This document shows, one piece after another, positions 35,759-46,311 of a DNA stretch of 64,000 nt. The translations under genes were made by a program, and so were the position numbers. The first letter of the stretch is position 1. Each line of letters opens with the position of its first letter. Origin of the DNA: Actinomycetota bacterium (lineage in GTDB: Bacteria; Actinomycetota; Geothermincolia; Geothermincolales; RBG-13-55-18); assembly GCA_014360655.1 (NCBI GenBank), contig JACIXC010000004.1, positions 62,001 through 126,000 of the forward strand, written 5' to 3'. The notes below the pieces were generated by a model, which saw only the letters and a program-made list of their open reading frames with translations, was not told where the DNA came from and made no database searches.

Positions 35759-36168
35759 GTCGTTCCTCCGTTTCGCTGCCGCTCAACTCCTGTAACCTCC
35801 CGTCCTTCGCATCAGGGTCGGCGGGATTCCGACCGCGGCCCCATGGCAAGGGGTCCGACCACGCGGTGGATCTTTCCCGCAGGCATGCCGCCAACCCGGC
35901 TGCTTCTTCGCCGCGGGTCCGCCACCCACCCGGTTCCTTCGGCCTTTCCGCGGGGTGCCGCGCCTTCTCCCGCATCCGTTTCCCTGCAATTGATGATTCG
36001 GCACAAGATGCGTTTGCATAAAGTGCGTTATGCGGTGCCTGTCGTTGACCGGTTCCCGTGCCCGCCCTACCCGGCGGCGAGGGCGAGGGCGGGATGCACA
36101 CCGGCAGGGGAACTGAAAACGGATAGATCCGGGCGGACCGCGGCACGCGTCCGCGGCAAGACCGGCCG
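35759..36168. other. Intergenic, no gene seen
   Basis: 410 bp between the FAD oxidoreductase stop and the sensor kinase start, both on the minus strand. It holds the kinase ribosome-binding site (GGAGGAACG at its left end). Overlapping frames on both strands look like coding shadows of GC-rich DNA, rich in Arg, Pro and Gly with no supported starts. Nothing else stands out. Confidence 0.5.
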
Positions 36169-37962
36169 TTAAGGCATGCCGGGGATGTCCATGCCGTCCG
36201 CGGGATCCGCTCCGGCCAGCACGTACTCCGCAGCCCGCAACCCGCTGAACAAGGCGGAGGGGACACCGCCCATGGCCAGCATGGAAAAAGCCTGGTGACC
36301 GGCCATGAAGAGGCCGGCAATGGGGGTGCGGACAAGCTCCCGCGCCTCCCCCGACGGGTTGTCCCTGAAATCCCAGGACCAGCCGGCGACCGCGCCCTCG
36401 CTGCGTCCGCCGCGCTCCTCGAAGGTGAGGGGCGTGGCCACGTCCATGACCTCGACGGACCCCTGCAGTCCTGGGAGCAGGTTGGAAACCTCTTCCACCA
36501 GGGCCAGGCCCAAGCGACTCTTGTAGGAAGCGTAGGTGGCCGTTCTCCTGCCGGGCGAGGGGCGGTATGCCCGGAAATGGGAGTGTTCCGCGGGCGTCCG
36601 GATGACCAGCACCGCCCTGCCCTCCGGGGCAAGTGAAGGGTCGTCCGCGCTCAGCAGGGCGACCTCCGTTTCTTCGCCCGCCAGGTCCCGTGGGTCTATC
36701 TCGTCCCGGGACCAGTCGGGCCCACCGTCCCGGGGATGGCCGCCGCTCCACCGGCGGTAGATGACGCGATGTCCCTCGCGGAAAGCGGAGAGGTCCACGC
36801 GGTCCGTGTCGATACCCAGGCAGACCTGCAGGTTGGAGGAGGTCTGCCGGGCCGCGGCGATCGCCCTCACGATTTCCGCCGGGACATCCCCTGGTTCCAG
36901 GAGGCGCAGGAAGGCGTGCTTGAAGTCGGTGTTGCACACGACGGCGGACGCGCGGTAGAAGGTCCCGCCTCCCGCGATCACACCCTTCACCCTCCCTTTA
37001 TCCACCACGATACGGTGTGCGGGGCAGCGCAGGAGGAGCACCCCCCTCGGTAGCCCTGCGCGCTCTCCGTCCACGATCGCGCAGCCGGGCCGTGGGGGCG
37101 TTTCCGGGCATGCGGCCTCCCCTGGCGCGCCCGGCTGTGGCAGACCCCGCATCCCGCCGGCGTGCCCCCAACCGTTATCCTGCCCGCGGGCGGGGAGGGC
37201 GCTCCATCCGAGGGGGGCGGCCAGGAGGTCGCAGAGCCCGCGCATACCTCCCCGGGGATAGTGGATGCCGCTCTCGCAGAGAAGGGACCACATGGAGGCG
37301 AGAAAGCCCAGCCCGGCATAGGGCTCCCGCGTCCCCGCGCTGCCCAGGATGCGCCGCAGCCGCCAGTCCCTGGTTATATTTACCAGGTAGGAAGCGGCGC
37401 TCGCGCGCGGGTCAGGGGGTTCCGGGGGTCCTTCGGCCCCCGGGTCGCCGTGCGGCGCCGCGGGTTTTCCCTGCACATGTGCAGCCTTCTTCCCTTGCGG
37501 GGGTCTGCCGGGCGCCAAGATCCGCGCCATGGGAGATATGCTGCCGATGCGCGCCCGCAATTGCCCGGACAGCGAGGACATGTCCAGGAAAAACCTCGTG
37601 ACCCCCTCTTTTTCCCCCGGGAAGAGGGCGGAAAGCTCTGTTACCATTTCCTGGTAGGGGAGTGAAAGGGGTGCGGAGATGCCGAAGGCGTGCAGGCGGT
37701 AGTGAACGCGCTGGAAGGATGGCGTTTCCCTTGTGCCGAGTTGAAAGAGGACTCCTTCGACCAGTTCCGGGTGGGCGAATCCCAGGGGGCCCATGGGGAA
37801 GTGGTATCCCTTCCGGCGGTAGGAGTAGGCGGTCCCGCCGGGATGGGGGCCCGCCTCCAGGACCAGCACCCGCAGGCCCTCACGCAGCAGCCTTACGGCT
37901 GCGGTGAGCCCGCCCAGGCCTGCCCCCACCACGATCACGTCCCACTCGTCTTCCGTTCCCAT
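36169..37962 (-). CDS. FAD-dependent oxidoreductase of the phytoene desaturase / retinol saturase type
   Basis: A 597-residue flavoprotein. The N-terminal Rossmann motif VVGAGLGGLTAAVRL (residues 11-25) and LVLEAGPHPGGTAYSYRRKG are typical of the CrtI group; the C-terminus has the matching FAD motif (LFMAGHQAFSMLAMGGVPSAL). Compared with usual members (about 490-530 residues), it has two extra low-complexity segments rich in Pro, Gly and Ala near residues 150-195 and 245-295. No phytoene synthase or other carotenoid gene is nearby, so the substrate is not known. Such enzymes desaturate, saturate or isomerise polyenes or related lipids. Confidence 0.87.
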   Translation of the reverse strand: MGTEDEWDVIVVGAGLGGLTAAVRLLREGLRVLVLEAGPHPGGTAYSYRRKGYHFPMGPLGFAHPELVEGVLFQLGTRETPSFQRVHYRLHAFGISAPLSLPYQEMVTELSALFPGEKEGVTRFFLDMSSLSGQLRARIGSISPMARILAPGRPPQGKKAAHVQGKPAAPHGDPGAEGPPEPPDPRASAASYLVNITRDWRLRRILGSAGTREPYAGLGFLASMWSLLCESGIHYPRGGMRGLCDLLAAPLGWSALPARGQDNGWGHAGGMRGLPQPGAPGEAACPETPPRPGCAIVDGERAGLPRGVLLLRCPAHRIVVDKGRVKGVIAGGGTFYRASAVVCNTDFKHAFLRLLEPGDVPAEIVRAIAAARQTSSNLQVCLGIDTDRVDLSAFREGHRVIYRRWSGGHPRDGGPDWSRDEIDPRDLAGEETEVALLSADDPSLAPEGRAVLVIRTPAEHSHFRAYRPSPGRRTATYASYKSRLGLALVEEVSNLLPGLQGSVEVMDVATPLTFEERGGRSEGAVAGWSWDFRDNPSGEARELVRTPIAGLFMAGHQAFSMLAMGGVPSALFSGLRAAEYVLAGADPADGMDIPGMP

Positions 37963-38340
37963 GCGTCCCCCCGCATCTCGTCACGCTCGGGATGGAACTC
38001 GCGATAGAACATAAACGCTCGCCCGGTTTACGGCCTCGCGGCGGCGTTCCAACGGCGTGCGGCCCGTCCCTCTCCCTGCACCCGGCAGGTCCGGTGTTCT
38101 TCCCCGCGCATGGTGCTTCGTGATATGCCGTTTCCATCTATTCTACCCGCTTGATGCCCTGGCCCCTCCCTGCCCATGGCCCGCCGCGGGCGTTCCCCGT
38201 GGGCCGGCGTCGCTCGCAGCCAGACCGGAAAGACTGCGCCCCGGGGGCGACCCGGTGTGGCGGGGTGACATCCCGTACCCTCTCGGTTAATATGCGGTGG
38301 AGGGTTTGTTTTAGGCACGCGTGAGCGAGGCGGGTCCTCA
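37963..38340. other. Divergent intergenic region, no gene seen
   Basis: 378 bp between the divergent FAD oxidoreductase and acyltransferase genes. It must contain both promoters. A TTAATATGC stretch near 38287 is the best -10-like sequence for the acyltransferase gene. No palindrome or small gene was found; frames here are Arg/Pro-rich shadows. Confidence 0.45.
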
Positions 38341-39147
38341 ATGTGGCTGCGTTACGTGATATTCAGGATACCCTTCGCCCTGGTGGCGAGGTCAGGGAAG
38401 TACAGGCTCGGGGTCAGCGGGCGCGAGAACGTGCCGCGGTACGGTCCCTTCATCGTGGTCTCCAACCACCAGAGCAGCACGGACATCATAGCCGTCGCCC
38501 TGGCCCTCAAGCCTGCCCTCCTCCATCACCACATGTGGCCTTGGGCCAAGAAGGAGATCGAGACGGGGGCGGAGGGTTTCCTGGGCAGGATGCTCTGGAA
38601 GGTCTTCGGGGTCATCCCCATCGACCGTTCGGGAGGGGACAACTCGGACGCCATCCGCCTGAGCCTGAAGTACCTTCGCCGGGGGGAGCTGGTCTTCGTC
38701 TTCCCCGAGGGGACCCGCAGCAAGCCGGGCGAGGTCAAGCCCTTCCAGTTCGGGGTGGCCAACCTGGCGCGGGCCGCCCCGGCACCCATTCTGCCCGTGG
38801 CCGTCTACCGCAGGGAGGACGGGGGCATACAGGTGAACATCGGCAAGCTCTTCACCCTTCCCCCCAAGAGGAGGATGTACGAGGTGCTGGAGGAGCTGGG
38901 GGAGAAGGCGGAGGGGCGCTTCATCCAGCAGGTGGAGACCCTGCGCCAGTGGGTGGACACCGTCCCCATGGACAAGAAGGGCATGAAGCTCATCGCCAGG
39001 ATGATCCGCATCGTCACCGATTTCGTCTCCCGCCAGGACATCCCCTTCGACGTCTTCTTCCGCCTGGCCGAGGAGGAGGACAACGAGTTCATCCGCGACC
39101 GCGTGATGGAGCTCCTCCCGCCGGGCTGGAAGAAGGTCAGGGCCTGA
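38341..39147 (+). CDS. plsC: 1-acylglycerol-3-phosphate acyltransferase (PlsC-like)
   Basis: A 268-residue acyltransferase of the PlsC family. The catalytic HX4D motif is in NHQSSTD (near residue 41), and the second block is FPEGTRSKPG (near 121). These enzymes transfer an acyl group to lysophosphatidic acid at the cytoplasmic membrane to make phosphatidic acid. The C-terminal extension after residue 190 is longer than in the shortest members and has no recognised motif. No strong Shine-Dalgarno precedes ATG 38341. The cysteine synthase gene follows 30 bp downstream, probably in one transcript. Confidence 0.9.
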   Translation: MWLRYVIFRIPFALVARSGKYRLGVSGRENVPRYGPFIVVSNHQSSTDIIAVALALKPALLHHHMWPWAKKEIETGAEGFLGRMLWKVFGVIPIDRSGGDNSDAIRLSLKYLRRGELVFVFPEGTRSKPGEVKPFQFGVANLARAAPAPILPVAVYRREDGGIQVNIGKLFTLPPKRRMYEVLEELGEKAEGRFIQQVETLRQWVDTVPMDKKGMKLIARMIRIVTDFVSRQDIPFDVFFRLAEEEDNEFIRDRVMELLPPGWKKVRA

Positions 39148-39177
39148 GGGGCGCGGTTGAGGGGAAAGGAGGCGGCG

Positions 39178-40116
<939 letters not shown>

Positions 40117-40323
40117 GGAGTCTTTGGATCGCACTTTCCTGCAGGGAATCACGGGTAGAGGTGCGGGTATGCGTGTGCGGCGGACGGCGTGGGCGAAGCG
40201 CGACACGTCGGGGAGAGTCATGCATCAAGGAAAGAGAGCAGCCGGCTCCCATTGCTATAATGTAGGCTATGACGGTAAGGATTTTCGGGGTTGGGGGAAG
40301 CCGGCAAAAGAAAGGATCGCTTC

Positions 40324-41754
40324 ATGGAAGATAATGATAGAGGCGACTTGAGGCCGTTCTTCGAGCCCCGCGGCGTGGTCATCGTGGGTGCCCGGCGCTC
40401 GCCCGGCTTCGGCTTCGTGCTTCCCCTCGCCCTGCAGCGACAGGGCTGGGGAGACCGGCTCTTCCTGGTGAACCCCGCAGGGGGAGAGCTGCACGGCATG
40501 CCCCTTTACCCGGGCGTGGCCGAGGTGCCCGGAGACCCCGACCTCGCGGTGGTCATCGTGCCCGCCGAGGCGGTGCCGCGCACTCTCGAGGAGCTGGGGG
40601 AGCGCGGCATCAGGCACGTGGTCATCGAAAGCGCCGGCTTCACCGAGGTGGGGGAGGAGGGAAGGGAGCGCCAGGAGAGGTGCCGGGAGGCGGCCGCGCG
40701 CTACGGGATGCGCATAATCGGCCCCAACTGCGTGGGGGTCATCAACACCGCCAATCGCTTCTCCACCGTGGAGCTGGTGGAGGAGGCCCTCACGCCGGGG
40801 CCGGTGGGGGTTATCGCCCAGAGCGGGGTTTTCGGGAACATCCTCCTGGACGGCCTGCACCAGCGGGGGGTCTACATATCCAAGGCGGTGACCCTGGGGA
40901 ACCGCATGGACGTGGACGAGTGCGAGGTGCTCGAGTACATGCACGGCGACCCTGGAACCCGCCTGGTCATGATGTACCTGGAGGGGGCCGCCGACGGCCG
41001 CAGGCTGGTGGACACCCTGCGCCGCGTGACCCCCGACAAGCCGGTGCTCATCCTGAAGAGCGGCCGCACCGGCAAGGGGAGGGAGGCCACCGCCTCCCAC
41101 ACCGGGAGCATGTCCGGGGAGGACGCCCTCTACGAGGCGGCCTTCCGCCAGGCGGGAGCCGTGCGCGCCCGGAGCCTGGACGAGCTGGTGGACCTGGCCC
41201 GCGTCTTCTCCACCCAGCCCCTGCCGCGGGGCAACCGACTGGGCATCGCCACCTCCAGCGGTTCCCTGGGAGCCCTGGCCACGGACGCCGCCGTGGAGGC
41301 GGGATTGCTCCTGCCTCCACTGGGCGAGGAGACGACGCGGCGCATGCGCGCCATCGCGCCCCGCTGGATGAACGTGCGCAATCCCCTGGACGTAGGGCCC
41401 TCCGGTGCCTACCTCCCGGCCATGCAGGCCCTCCTGGAGGACCCCGGCATCGACATGGTGCTCTCCATCATGGTCATCCCCTTCGCCACCTTCCGGGAGT
41501 TCATGATACGTGGGGTCTCGGTAAAGGATTTCCTGGGCAGCACCGCGGGCCTGCGGGAGCTGGCCCCGGAGAAGCCGCTGGTGGCCTGCTCCATCGGCGA
41601 CCAGGGCTTCCTGGACGACCTGGACCGCGCCGTGGGGCCCGACGTCCCCGTGCTACATTCCCCCGAGCGGGCGGCCCGCGCCCTCGCCGCCCTTCACGTC
41701 TACCGCCGGGCCCGGGAGAGGTTGGCCGGTCGTGATCACGCCGCGCGAGCGTAA
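40324..41754 (+). CDS. ADP-forming acyl-CoA synthetase, alpha subunit (CoA-binding and ligase-CoA domains)
   Basis: 476 residues from ATG 40324 (GAAAGGAT upstream; the frame opens at 40291). It has an N-terminal CoA-binding Rossmann domain (VVIVGARRSPGFG, IIGPNCVGVIN) and a succinyl-CoA-synthetase-like part with the phosphohistidine motif in ASHTGSMSGEDALYEAAFRQ. The beta (ATP-grasp) subunit domain is absent, so it must work with a partner encoded elsewhere. In archaea and some anaerobes such enzymes convert acyl-CoA plus ADP and phosphate to acid plus ATP, giving substrate-level phosphorylation. A TATAAT at 40256 may be its promoter. A paralog lies at 56674-58122. Confidence 0.88.
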   Translation: MEDNDRGDLRPFFEPRGVVIVGARRSPGFGFVLPLALQRQGWGDRLFLVNPAGGELHGMPLYPGVAEVPGDPDLAVVIVPAEAVPRTLEELGERGIRHVVIESAGFTEVGEEGRERQERCREAAARYGMRIIGPNCVGVINTANRFSTVELVEEALTPGPVGVIAQSGVFGNILLDGLHQRGVYISKAVTLGNRMDVDECEVLEYMHGDPGTRLVMMYLEGAADGRRLVDTLRRVTPDKPVLILKSGRTGKGREATASHTGSMSGEDALYEAAFRQAGAVRARSLDELVDLARVFSTQPLPRGNRLGIATSSGSLGALATDAAVEAGLLLPPLGEETTRRMRAIAPRWMNVRNPLDVGPSGAYLPAMQALLEDPGIDMVLSIMVIPFATFREFMIRGVSVKDFLGSTAGLRELAPEKPLVACSIGDQGFLDDLDRAVGPDVPVLHSPERAARALAALHVYRRARERLAGRDHAARA

Positions 41755-41985
41755 GGCTCGGGTTTCCCGCAGACGATGTTTATTCCCTTCCTGTACCTGG
41801 GTATAAATCCTACACGAACCGGATCGATGTAAGGAACGCCAGGCACACACGGCACACGTGGTGTAGAGAGAGCATACATCCCACCCGTCGAAGTAGACCC
41901 AGTAGACCCGCAGCCACTCGTGAACCCGATTCTTAAGTCCTTGGGCTAGCGCCGACCTTTGCCCGGCGAAAAGGGGAGGTGGAAG

Positions 41986-44697
41986 ATGGTGGAGATCAAG
42001 TTGAACGGGACGACGGTGGCGGCGGAGGAGGGGAACTCGATCCTGCAGGCGGCGGAGGCGGCCGGGTTCCCGATACCTACCCTCTGCCATCATCCCGCGC
42101 TGGCTCCCGCGGCCTCCTGTCGCATATGCGTGGTGGAGGACGAGTCCACCGGGCGTCTGGTCACAGCGTGTGACACCCGCGTGCGGGAGGGGATGTCCGT
42201 CCTCCTGGACACGGAGAAGGTGAGAAGGGCACGGCGCGCGGCTATCGAGCTCATCTTCTCCTCCCACCCCGTGCACTGCGAGGTATGCGAGAAAAACAAT
42301 GCGTGCGTGCTGAAAGAACTGGCCGTGAAGGAAGGAATCAACGGCCGGGAGCTCTCCTTCGTCCAGGACCTGCGCCCGGTGGTCGACGCCAACCCCTTTT
42401 ACCTGCGCGACCTCTCCAAGTGCATTTCGTGCGGGATCTGCATCAGGGCATGCCAGGAGGTACAGGGGGCCGGCGTCTACGAGATGCGGGGTACGGGAAA
42501 TCGGGCGCGACCGTCCACGGCCATGGACGGAAGCGTGGATTCATCGCCGTGCGAATATTGCGGTTTGTGCGCGTCACTGTGTCCCGTGGGGGCTTTGATG
42601 GCGAAGCCCTTCCTGCACCGCGGAACGGAGGAGAGACGCGTGGTCACCACCTGCCCCTACTGCGGGGTGGGGTGTTCCCTCGAGCTTAAGGTGCGTGAGA
42701 ACCGCATCATCGGGGTCGCGGCGGGAGTGCCGGCATCCGCGAACGGGGTCAGCCTCTGCGTAAAGGGGCGCTTCGGCCTGGATTTCGTGCATCACCCCGA
42801 TCGCCTGCGCAAGCCGTTGCTGAGGAAGGACGGCGAGCTCGTCGAGGTGGAGTGGGAGGAAGCGCTGGATGCCGTGGCCTCGCGGCTTGCGGAGATCAGG
42901 GAAAAGCACGGCCCCCAGGCCGTGGCTTTTCTCTCCTCCGCCAAGGCCACCAACGAGGAGAATTACCTGTTGCAGAAATTCGCCCGCGCGGTGGTCGGGA
43001 CCAACAACATCGACCACTGCGCCCGCTTATGACACAGTCCCACCGTCGCCGGTCTGGCGGCATCTTTGGGCAGCGGGGCCATGACCAACTCCCTCGCCGA
43101 CCTCGCCGAGGCGGAGGTCATCCTGCTCACCGGGAGTAACCCCACGGTGAACCACCCGGTGGTCGGAGAGATCATCAAGCACGCGGTCCTCTCCGGGAAG
43201 GCCAGGCTCATAGTGGTGGACCCCCGTGCCCTGCCCATCGAGGCCTACGCCTCCCTCAGCTTGAGGCCCCGGCCCGGCACCGACGTGGCCTGGATCAACG
43301 GCATGGCACGGGTGATCGTCGAGGAAGGCCTCCACGACGAGGATTTCGTGCGGGAGCGCACGGAGGGTTTCGAGGAACTGCGCCGCGCCCTGGAGGGATA
43401 CGCGCCCGAGGAAGTGGAAAAGATCACCGGCATCCCCTCCGCCGACCTGAAAGAAGCGGCGCGCATGTACGCGGGGGCGGGGCGGGCCGCCATCCTCTAC
43501 GCCATGGGCATCACCCAGCATGTCACGGGGACGGACAACGTGATGGCACTGGCCAACCTGGCCCTGCTCACCGGCAACCTGGGGAAGGAGGGCGCGGGGA
43601 TAAACCCGCTGCGCGGCCAGAACAACGTCCAGGGCGCCTGCGACATGGGCGCCCTCCCGAATGTGTTCCCCGGCTACCAGCGCGTGGATGACCCGGAGGC
43701 GAACGAGAAGTTTTCCCGCGCCTGGGGGAAGGAGCTCCCCACCGTCCCCGGACTCTCGGTGGTGGAGATGGTGGAAGCGGCACGGAGGAAAGAGATACGC
43801 GCCCTTTACGTGCTGGGAGAGAATCCCATGGTCACCGACCCGGACATCGCGCACGTGGAGGAAGGGCTGCGTTCCCTGGACCTTCTGGTGGTGCAGGACA
43901 TCTTCCTGACCGAGACTGCCAGGCTGGCCGACGTGGTTCTGCCCGGCGCCTGCTTCGCGGAGAAGGAGGGGACTTTCACCAGCACCGAGCGCCGCGTCCA
44001 GAGGGTGCGCAAGGCGGTGGAGGCTCCCGGGGAGGCCAGGGAGGATCACGCGGTGATCATGGAGCTCGCGGCACGCCTGGGCTACCGCATGGAATACAAG
44101 GATACGGGGGAGATCATGGACGAGATCGCTTCCCTGACCCCTTCCTACGCGGGGATAAGTCACGCCCGCCTGGAAAAGGCGGGTATCCAGTGGCCCTGCC
44201 CTCAACCCGATCACCCCGGGACCCCCGTATTGCACGTGGGGTCCTTTCCCAGGGGAAAGGGAAGGCTCACCCCCGTGCATTACCGGCCTCCCGACGAGCC
44301 GACCGATAGGGAGTATCCCTTTCTGCTCACCACGGGTCGCCTTCTCTACCATTTCCATTCCGGCTCCCTGACCAGGAGGGTGCGGAGCCTGGCGGAGAAG
44401 GTGCCCCGGGGTTGGGTTTCCCTCCATCCCGAGGATGCCGCCAGGCTGGGTCTTGGCGAGGGTGACGGCGTGCGCCTCACATCGCGGCGCGGGACCCTGG
44501 TGAGCCGCGCCCACCTTTCTACTCGCGTGCAGCCGGGAGTGGTCTTTGCCACCTTTCATTTCAGCGAGGAGAACGTCAACCGGCTCACCAACCCCGCGCT
44601 GGACCCGGTGAGCAAGATCCCTGACCTGAAGGTGTGCGCGGTGAAGGTGGAAAAGGTGGAAGGAGGGGTTGACGATGTCCGTGTCCCCGCAACCTGA
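41986..44697 (+). CDS. fdhA: Selenocysteine-containing formate dehydrogenase, catalytic subunit
   Basis: 903 residues if the in-frame TGA at 43030-43032 is read as selenocysteine (Sec349). The context around it, HCARL-U-HSPTVAGL, matches the active site of formate dehydrogenases (R-V-U-H-G-P-T-V-A), and the frame continues without break as GSGAMTNSLADL to the molybdopterin C-terminal domain. The N-terminal third is a NuoG/HydA-like electron relay: 2Fe-2S domain (CHHPALAP, CRICVVE), HC-x2-C-x5-C, and two 4Fe-4S sites (CISCGICIRAC, CEYCGLCASLCP). CPYCGVGC near residue 222 binds the catalytic-domain cluster. It oxidises formate or reduces CO2 at a Mo or W bis-pterin. Start ATG 41986 follows AGGGGAGG. 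It heads an operon with a NuoEF-like gene, metV and metF. Confidence 0.95.
43045..43061 (+). promoter_or_regulatory. Bacterial SECIS hairpin for selenocysteine insertion
   Basis: GTCGCC and GGCGGC can pair (six pairs, one G-U) around the loop GGTCT at 43051-43055. The stem starts 12 bases after the TGA. The E. coli fdhF SECIS presents the same GGUCU loop sequence at a similar distance, which is what SelB recognises. The RNA fold is read by eye. Confidence 0.8.
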
Positions 44698-46300
44698 GCT
44701 GATGCCCCTGATCCTGGAAGCCTGCGGGGAGAAGGGTTACCTGGACGGGCCGGCACTGGAGAGGATAGCGCGGCGGCTGCGCATACCCGTCAGCCGGGTC
44801 TACGGCTTCCACGCCCAGTTCGCGGAACTCGCCCACCCGCCGCAGCGGCCGCGAGTGATGGTGTGCACGGGGCCGGCGTGTGCCGCGAGGGACTCCCTGG
44901 ACCTGTTGGAGGGGCTGCGGGGAAGGTTGCGGGGGGTGGCGGAAGTGGTGCGCGACCCCGGCCTTACACGCCCGCATCGTTCCCCCTCACTGGTTATCCG
45001 GTTGCCCGGGGAGGGGGAGAGGATGGTGCAGGGCGTCGGCGCGAGCGATCTGGAAGATATTGCCAGGTCGCTGGAAAGAAAGGACCTCTCCGGGTATCCT
45101 CCCACGGAAGGGGATGCCCCGTATCCCGTGGCACGTTGCGGGGAAGAAGGGCTCCCGCCGTGGCTGTCCTCGCTGCAGGAGGGAGGTTCGGAGCCCCCGC
45201 TGGAAAGCTCGTTGCTGGAAAGGGTCGCGCGTGATCCCGCCTTGCTCCTGGAGCATCTGGGAGGATTGAGGCCCGACCTTTCCGACCTGGCGGCGGGAGC
45301 AGCACCTCCCCTTGCCACGCTCGTCTGCGACACGGTGGGGAATTCCCCGGAGAACAGCCCCGACCTGAACCTTTCCCTTTCGTGCCCGCGGACCGTGGTC
45401 GCCGGCGCGGCGCTGGCGGCGGTGGCCATGGGAGCGAAGGACATCGTGTTTTACGTTCCCTGGCACCGTGCCGAGGCCGGTGAGCGCATACGCAGGGCGG
45501 CGGGGGAGATACTCCCAGGGACGGGTATCCGGTACTGCGTTTTCGGGGGGCCGGTGCATATCCCGTGCTCACGGGATATCGGGGTGGCGGCCGTGCTGCG
45601 CGGCATGATGCTGTGGAGGGCGGCGGCGCTCTGCGGGCGGGAGAGTCCACGGCGCATGGAGCCCCCCCTCGCGGTGCTGGACGCCTCCTCCCTGTGGCGA
45701 TTGCCGTGGTCGGTGGAGGGGATGTCGGGGATGGCGGAGGGGAACGCGGGAGAGACCCTGCTTTTGGCCGTCCCCGGGGAATTCCCATGCTGGGTGGAGC
45801 TGCCGCGCCGCGTGGCTGCGGCGGAGTTGGGTCGCTTGCTACCGGGCGGGGCGGGCAAGGGCAAGCCCAAGGGCCTGTACGTGGAAGGGATTGCCGGGGG
45901 GATGTTCCCGGTTTCGGAGGGCGGGACGGAGATCCCGCGCGGGGCGCGCAAGGCTACCGTTATCGAGGAATCCACCTGCACGGCGCGCTGGTCCTTGCAC
46001 CTGCTGGGCAACCTGGAGGAGGGTTGCTGCGGAGGATGTGCCCCGGGGAGGACTGCGCCGGCGGTGGCCGCCCGGATGTTGGGCGACCTCGTTGGGGGAA
46101 GCGGTGGGGGCATGGAGTTGCGGAAACTCGCGGCGTTGCTACTGGAAGCGGAAGGGCTGGCGCTGTGCCCGAGGCTGGGGGAGGCCTTTCCCGCCGTGCG
46201 GGCTTGCCTGGAGAACTTCGGGGACGACTTCCGCTCTTATGAGGAAAAGGAAGGTTTTACGGCGTCGGCCGCCCAAGCCGCGGGGGAAGCCACTAGCTAG
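44675..46300 (+). CDS. Degenerate NuoE-NuoF fusion, formate dehydrogenase-associated
   Basis: 541 residues; ATG 44675 has AGGAGGGG upstream and overlaps the end of fdhA by 23 bases. Residues 1-130 follow NuoE (GYLDGPALERIARRL, VYGFHAQF, VCTGPAC), but the second cysteine pair of the 2Fe-2S site is not seen. The rest follows NuoF order (LVCDTVGNSPENSPDL, a CGEET-like position, then ESTCTARW near 435 and the C-terminal cluster region CCGGCAPGRT and LALCPRLG). The glycine-rich NADH/FMN motif of NuoF is missing, and one of four cluster cysteines appears replaced by Gly. Normal partners pass electrons to NAD(P). Here the flavin site seems lost, so it may be structural, a ferredoxin docking subunit, or decaying. 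Confidence 0.75.
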   Translation: MSVSPQPELMPLILEACGEKGYLDGPALERIARRLRIPVSRVYGFHAQFAELAHPPQRPRVMVCTGPACAARDSLDLLEGLRGRLRGVAEVVRDPGLTRPHRSPSLVIRLPGEGERMVQGVGASDLEDIARSLERKDLSGYPPTEGDAPYPVARCGEEGLPPWLSSLQEGGSEPPLESSLLERVARDPALLLEHLGGLRPDLSDLAAGAAPPLATLVCDTVGNSPENSPDLNLSLSCPRTVVAGAALAAVAMGAKDIVFYVPWHRAEAGERIRRAAGEILPGTGIRYCVFGGPVHIPCSRDIGVAAVLRGMMLWRAAALCGRESPRRMEPPLAVLDASSLWRLPWSVEGMSGMAEGNAGETLLLAVPGEFPCWVELPRRVAAAELGRLLPGGAGKGKPKGLYVEGIAGGMFPVSEGGTEIPRGARKATVIEESTCTARWSLHLLGNLEEGCCGGCAPGRTAPAVAARMLGDLVGGSGGGMELRKLAALLLEAEGLALCPRLGEAFPAVRACLENFGDDFRSYEEKEGFTASAAQAAGEATS

Positions 46301-46311
46301 GGGGGGTGAAG

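Noticed and set aside
43030-43032. TGA as a true stop or a frameshift splitting fdhA
   Set aside because: The frame continues unchanged and the flanking residues match the selenocysteine site of formate dehydrogenases, with a SECIS-like hairpin after it.
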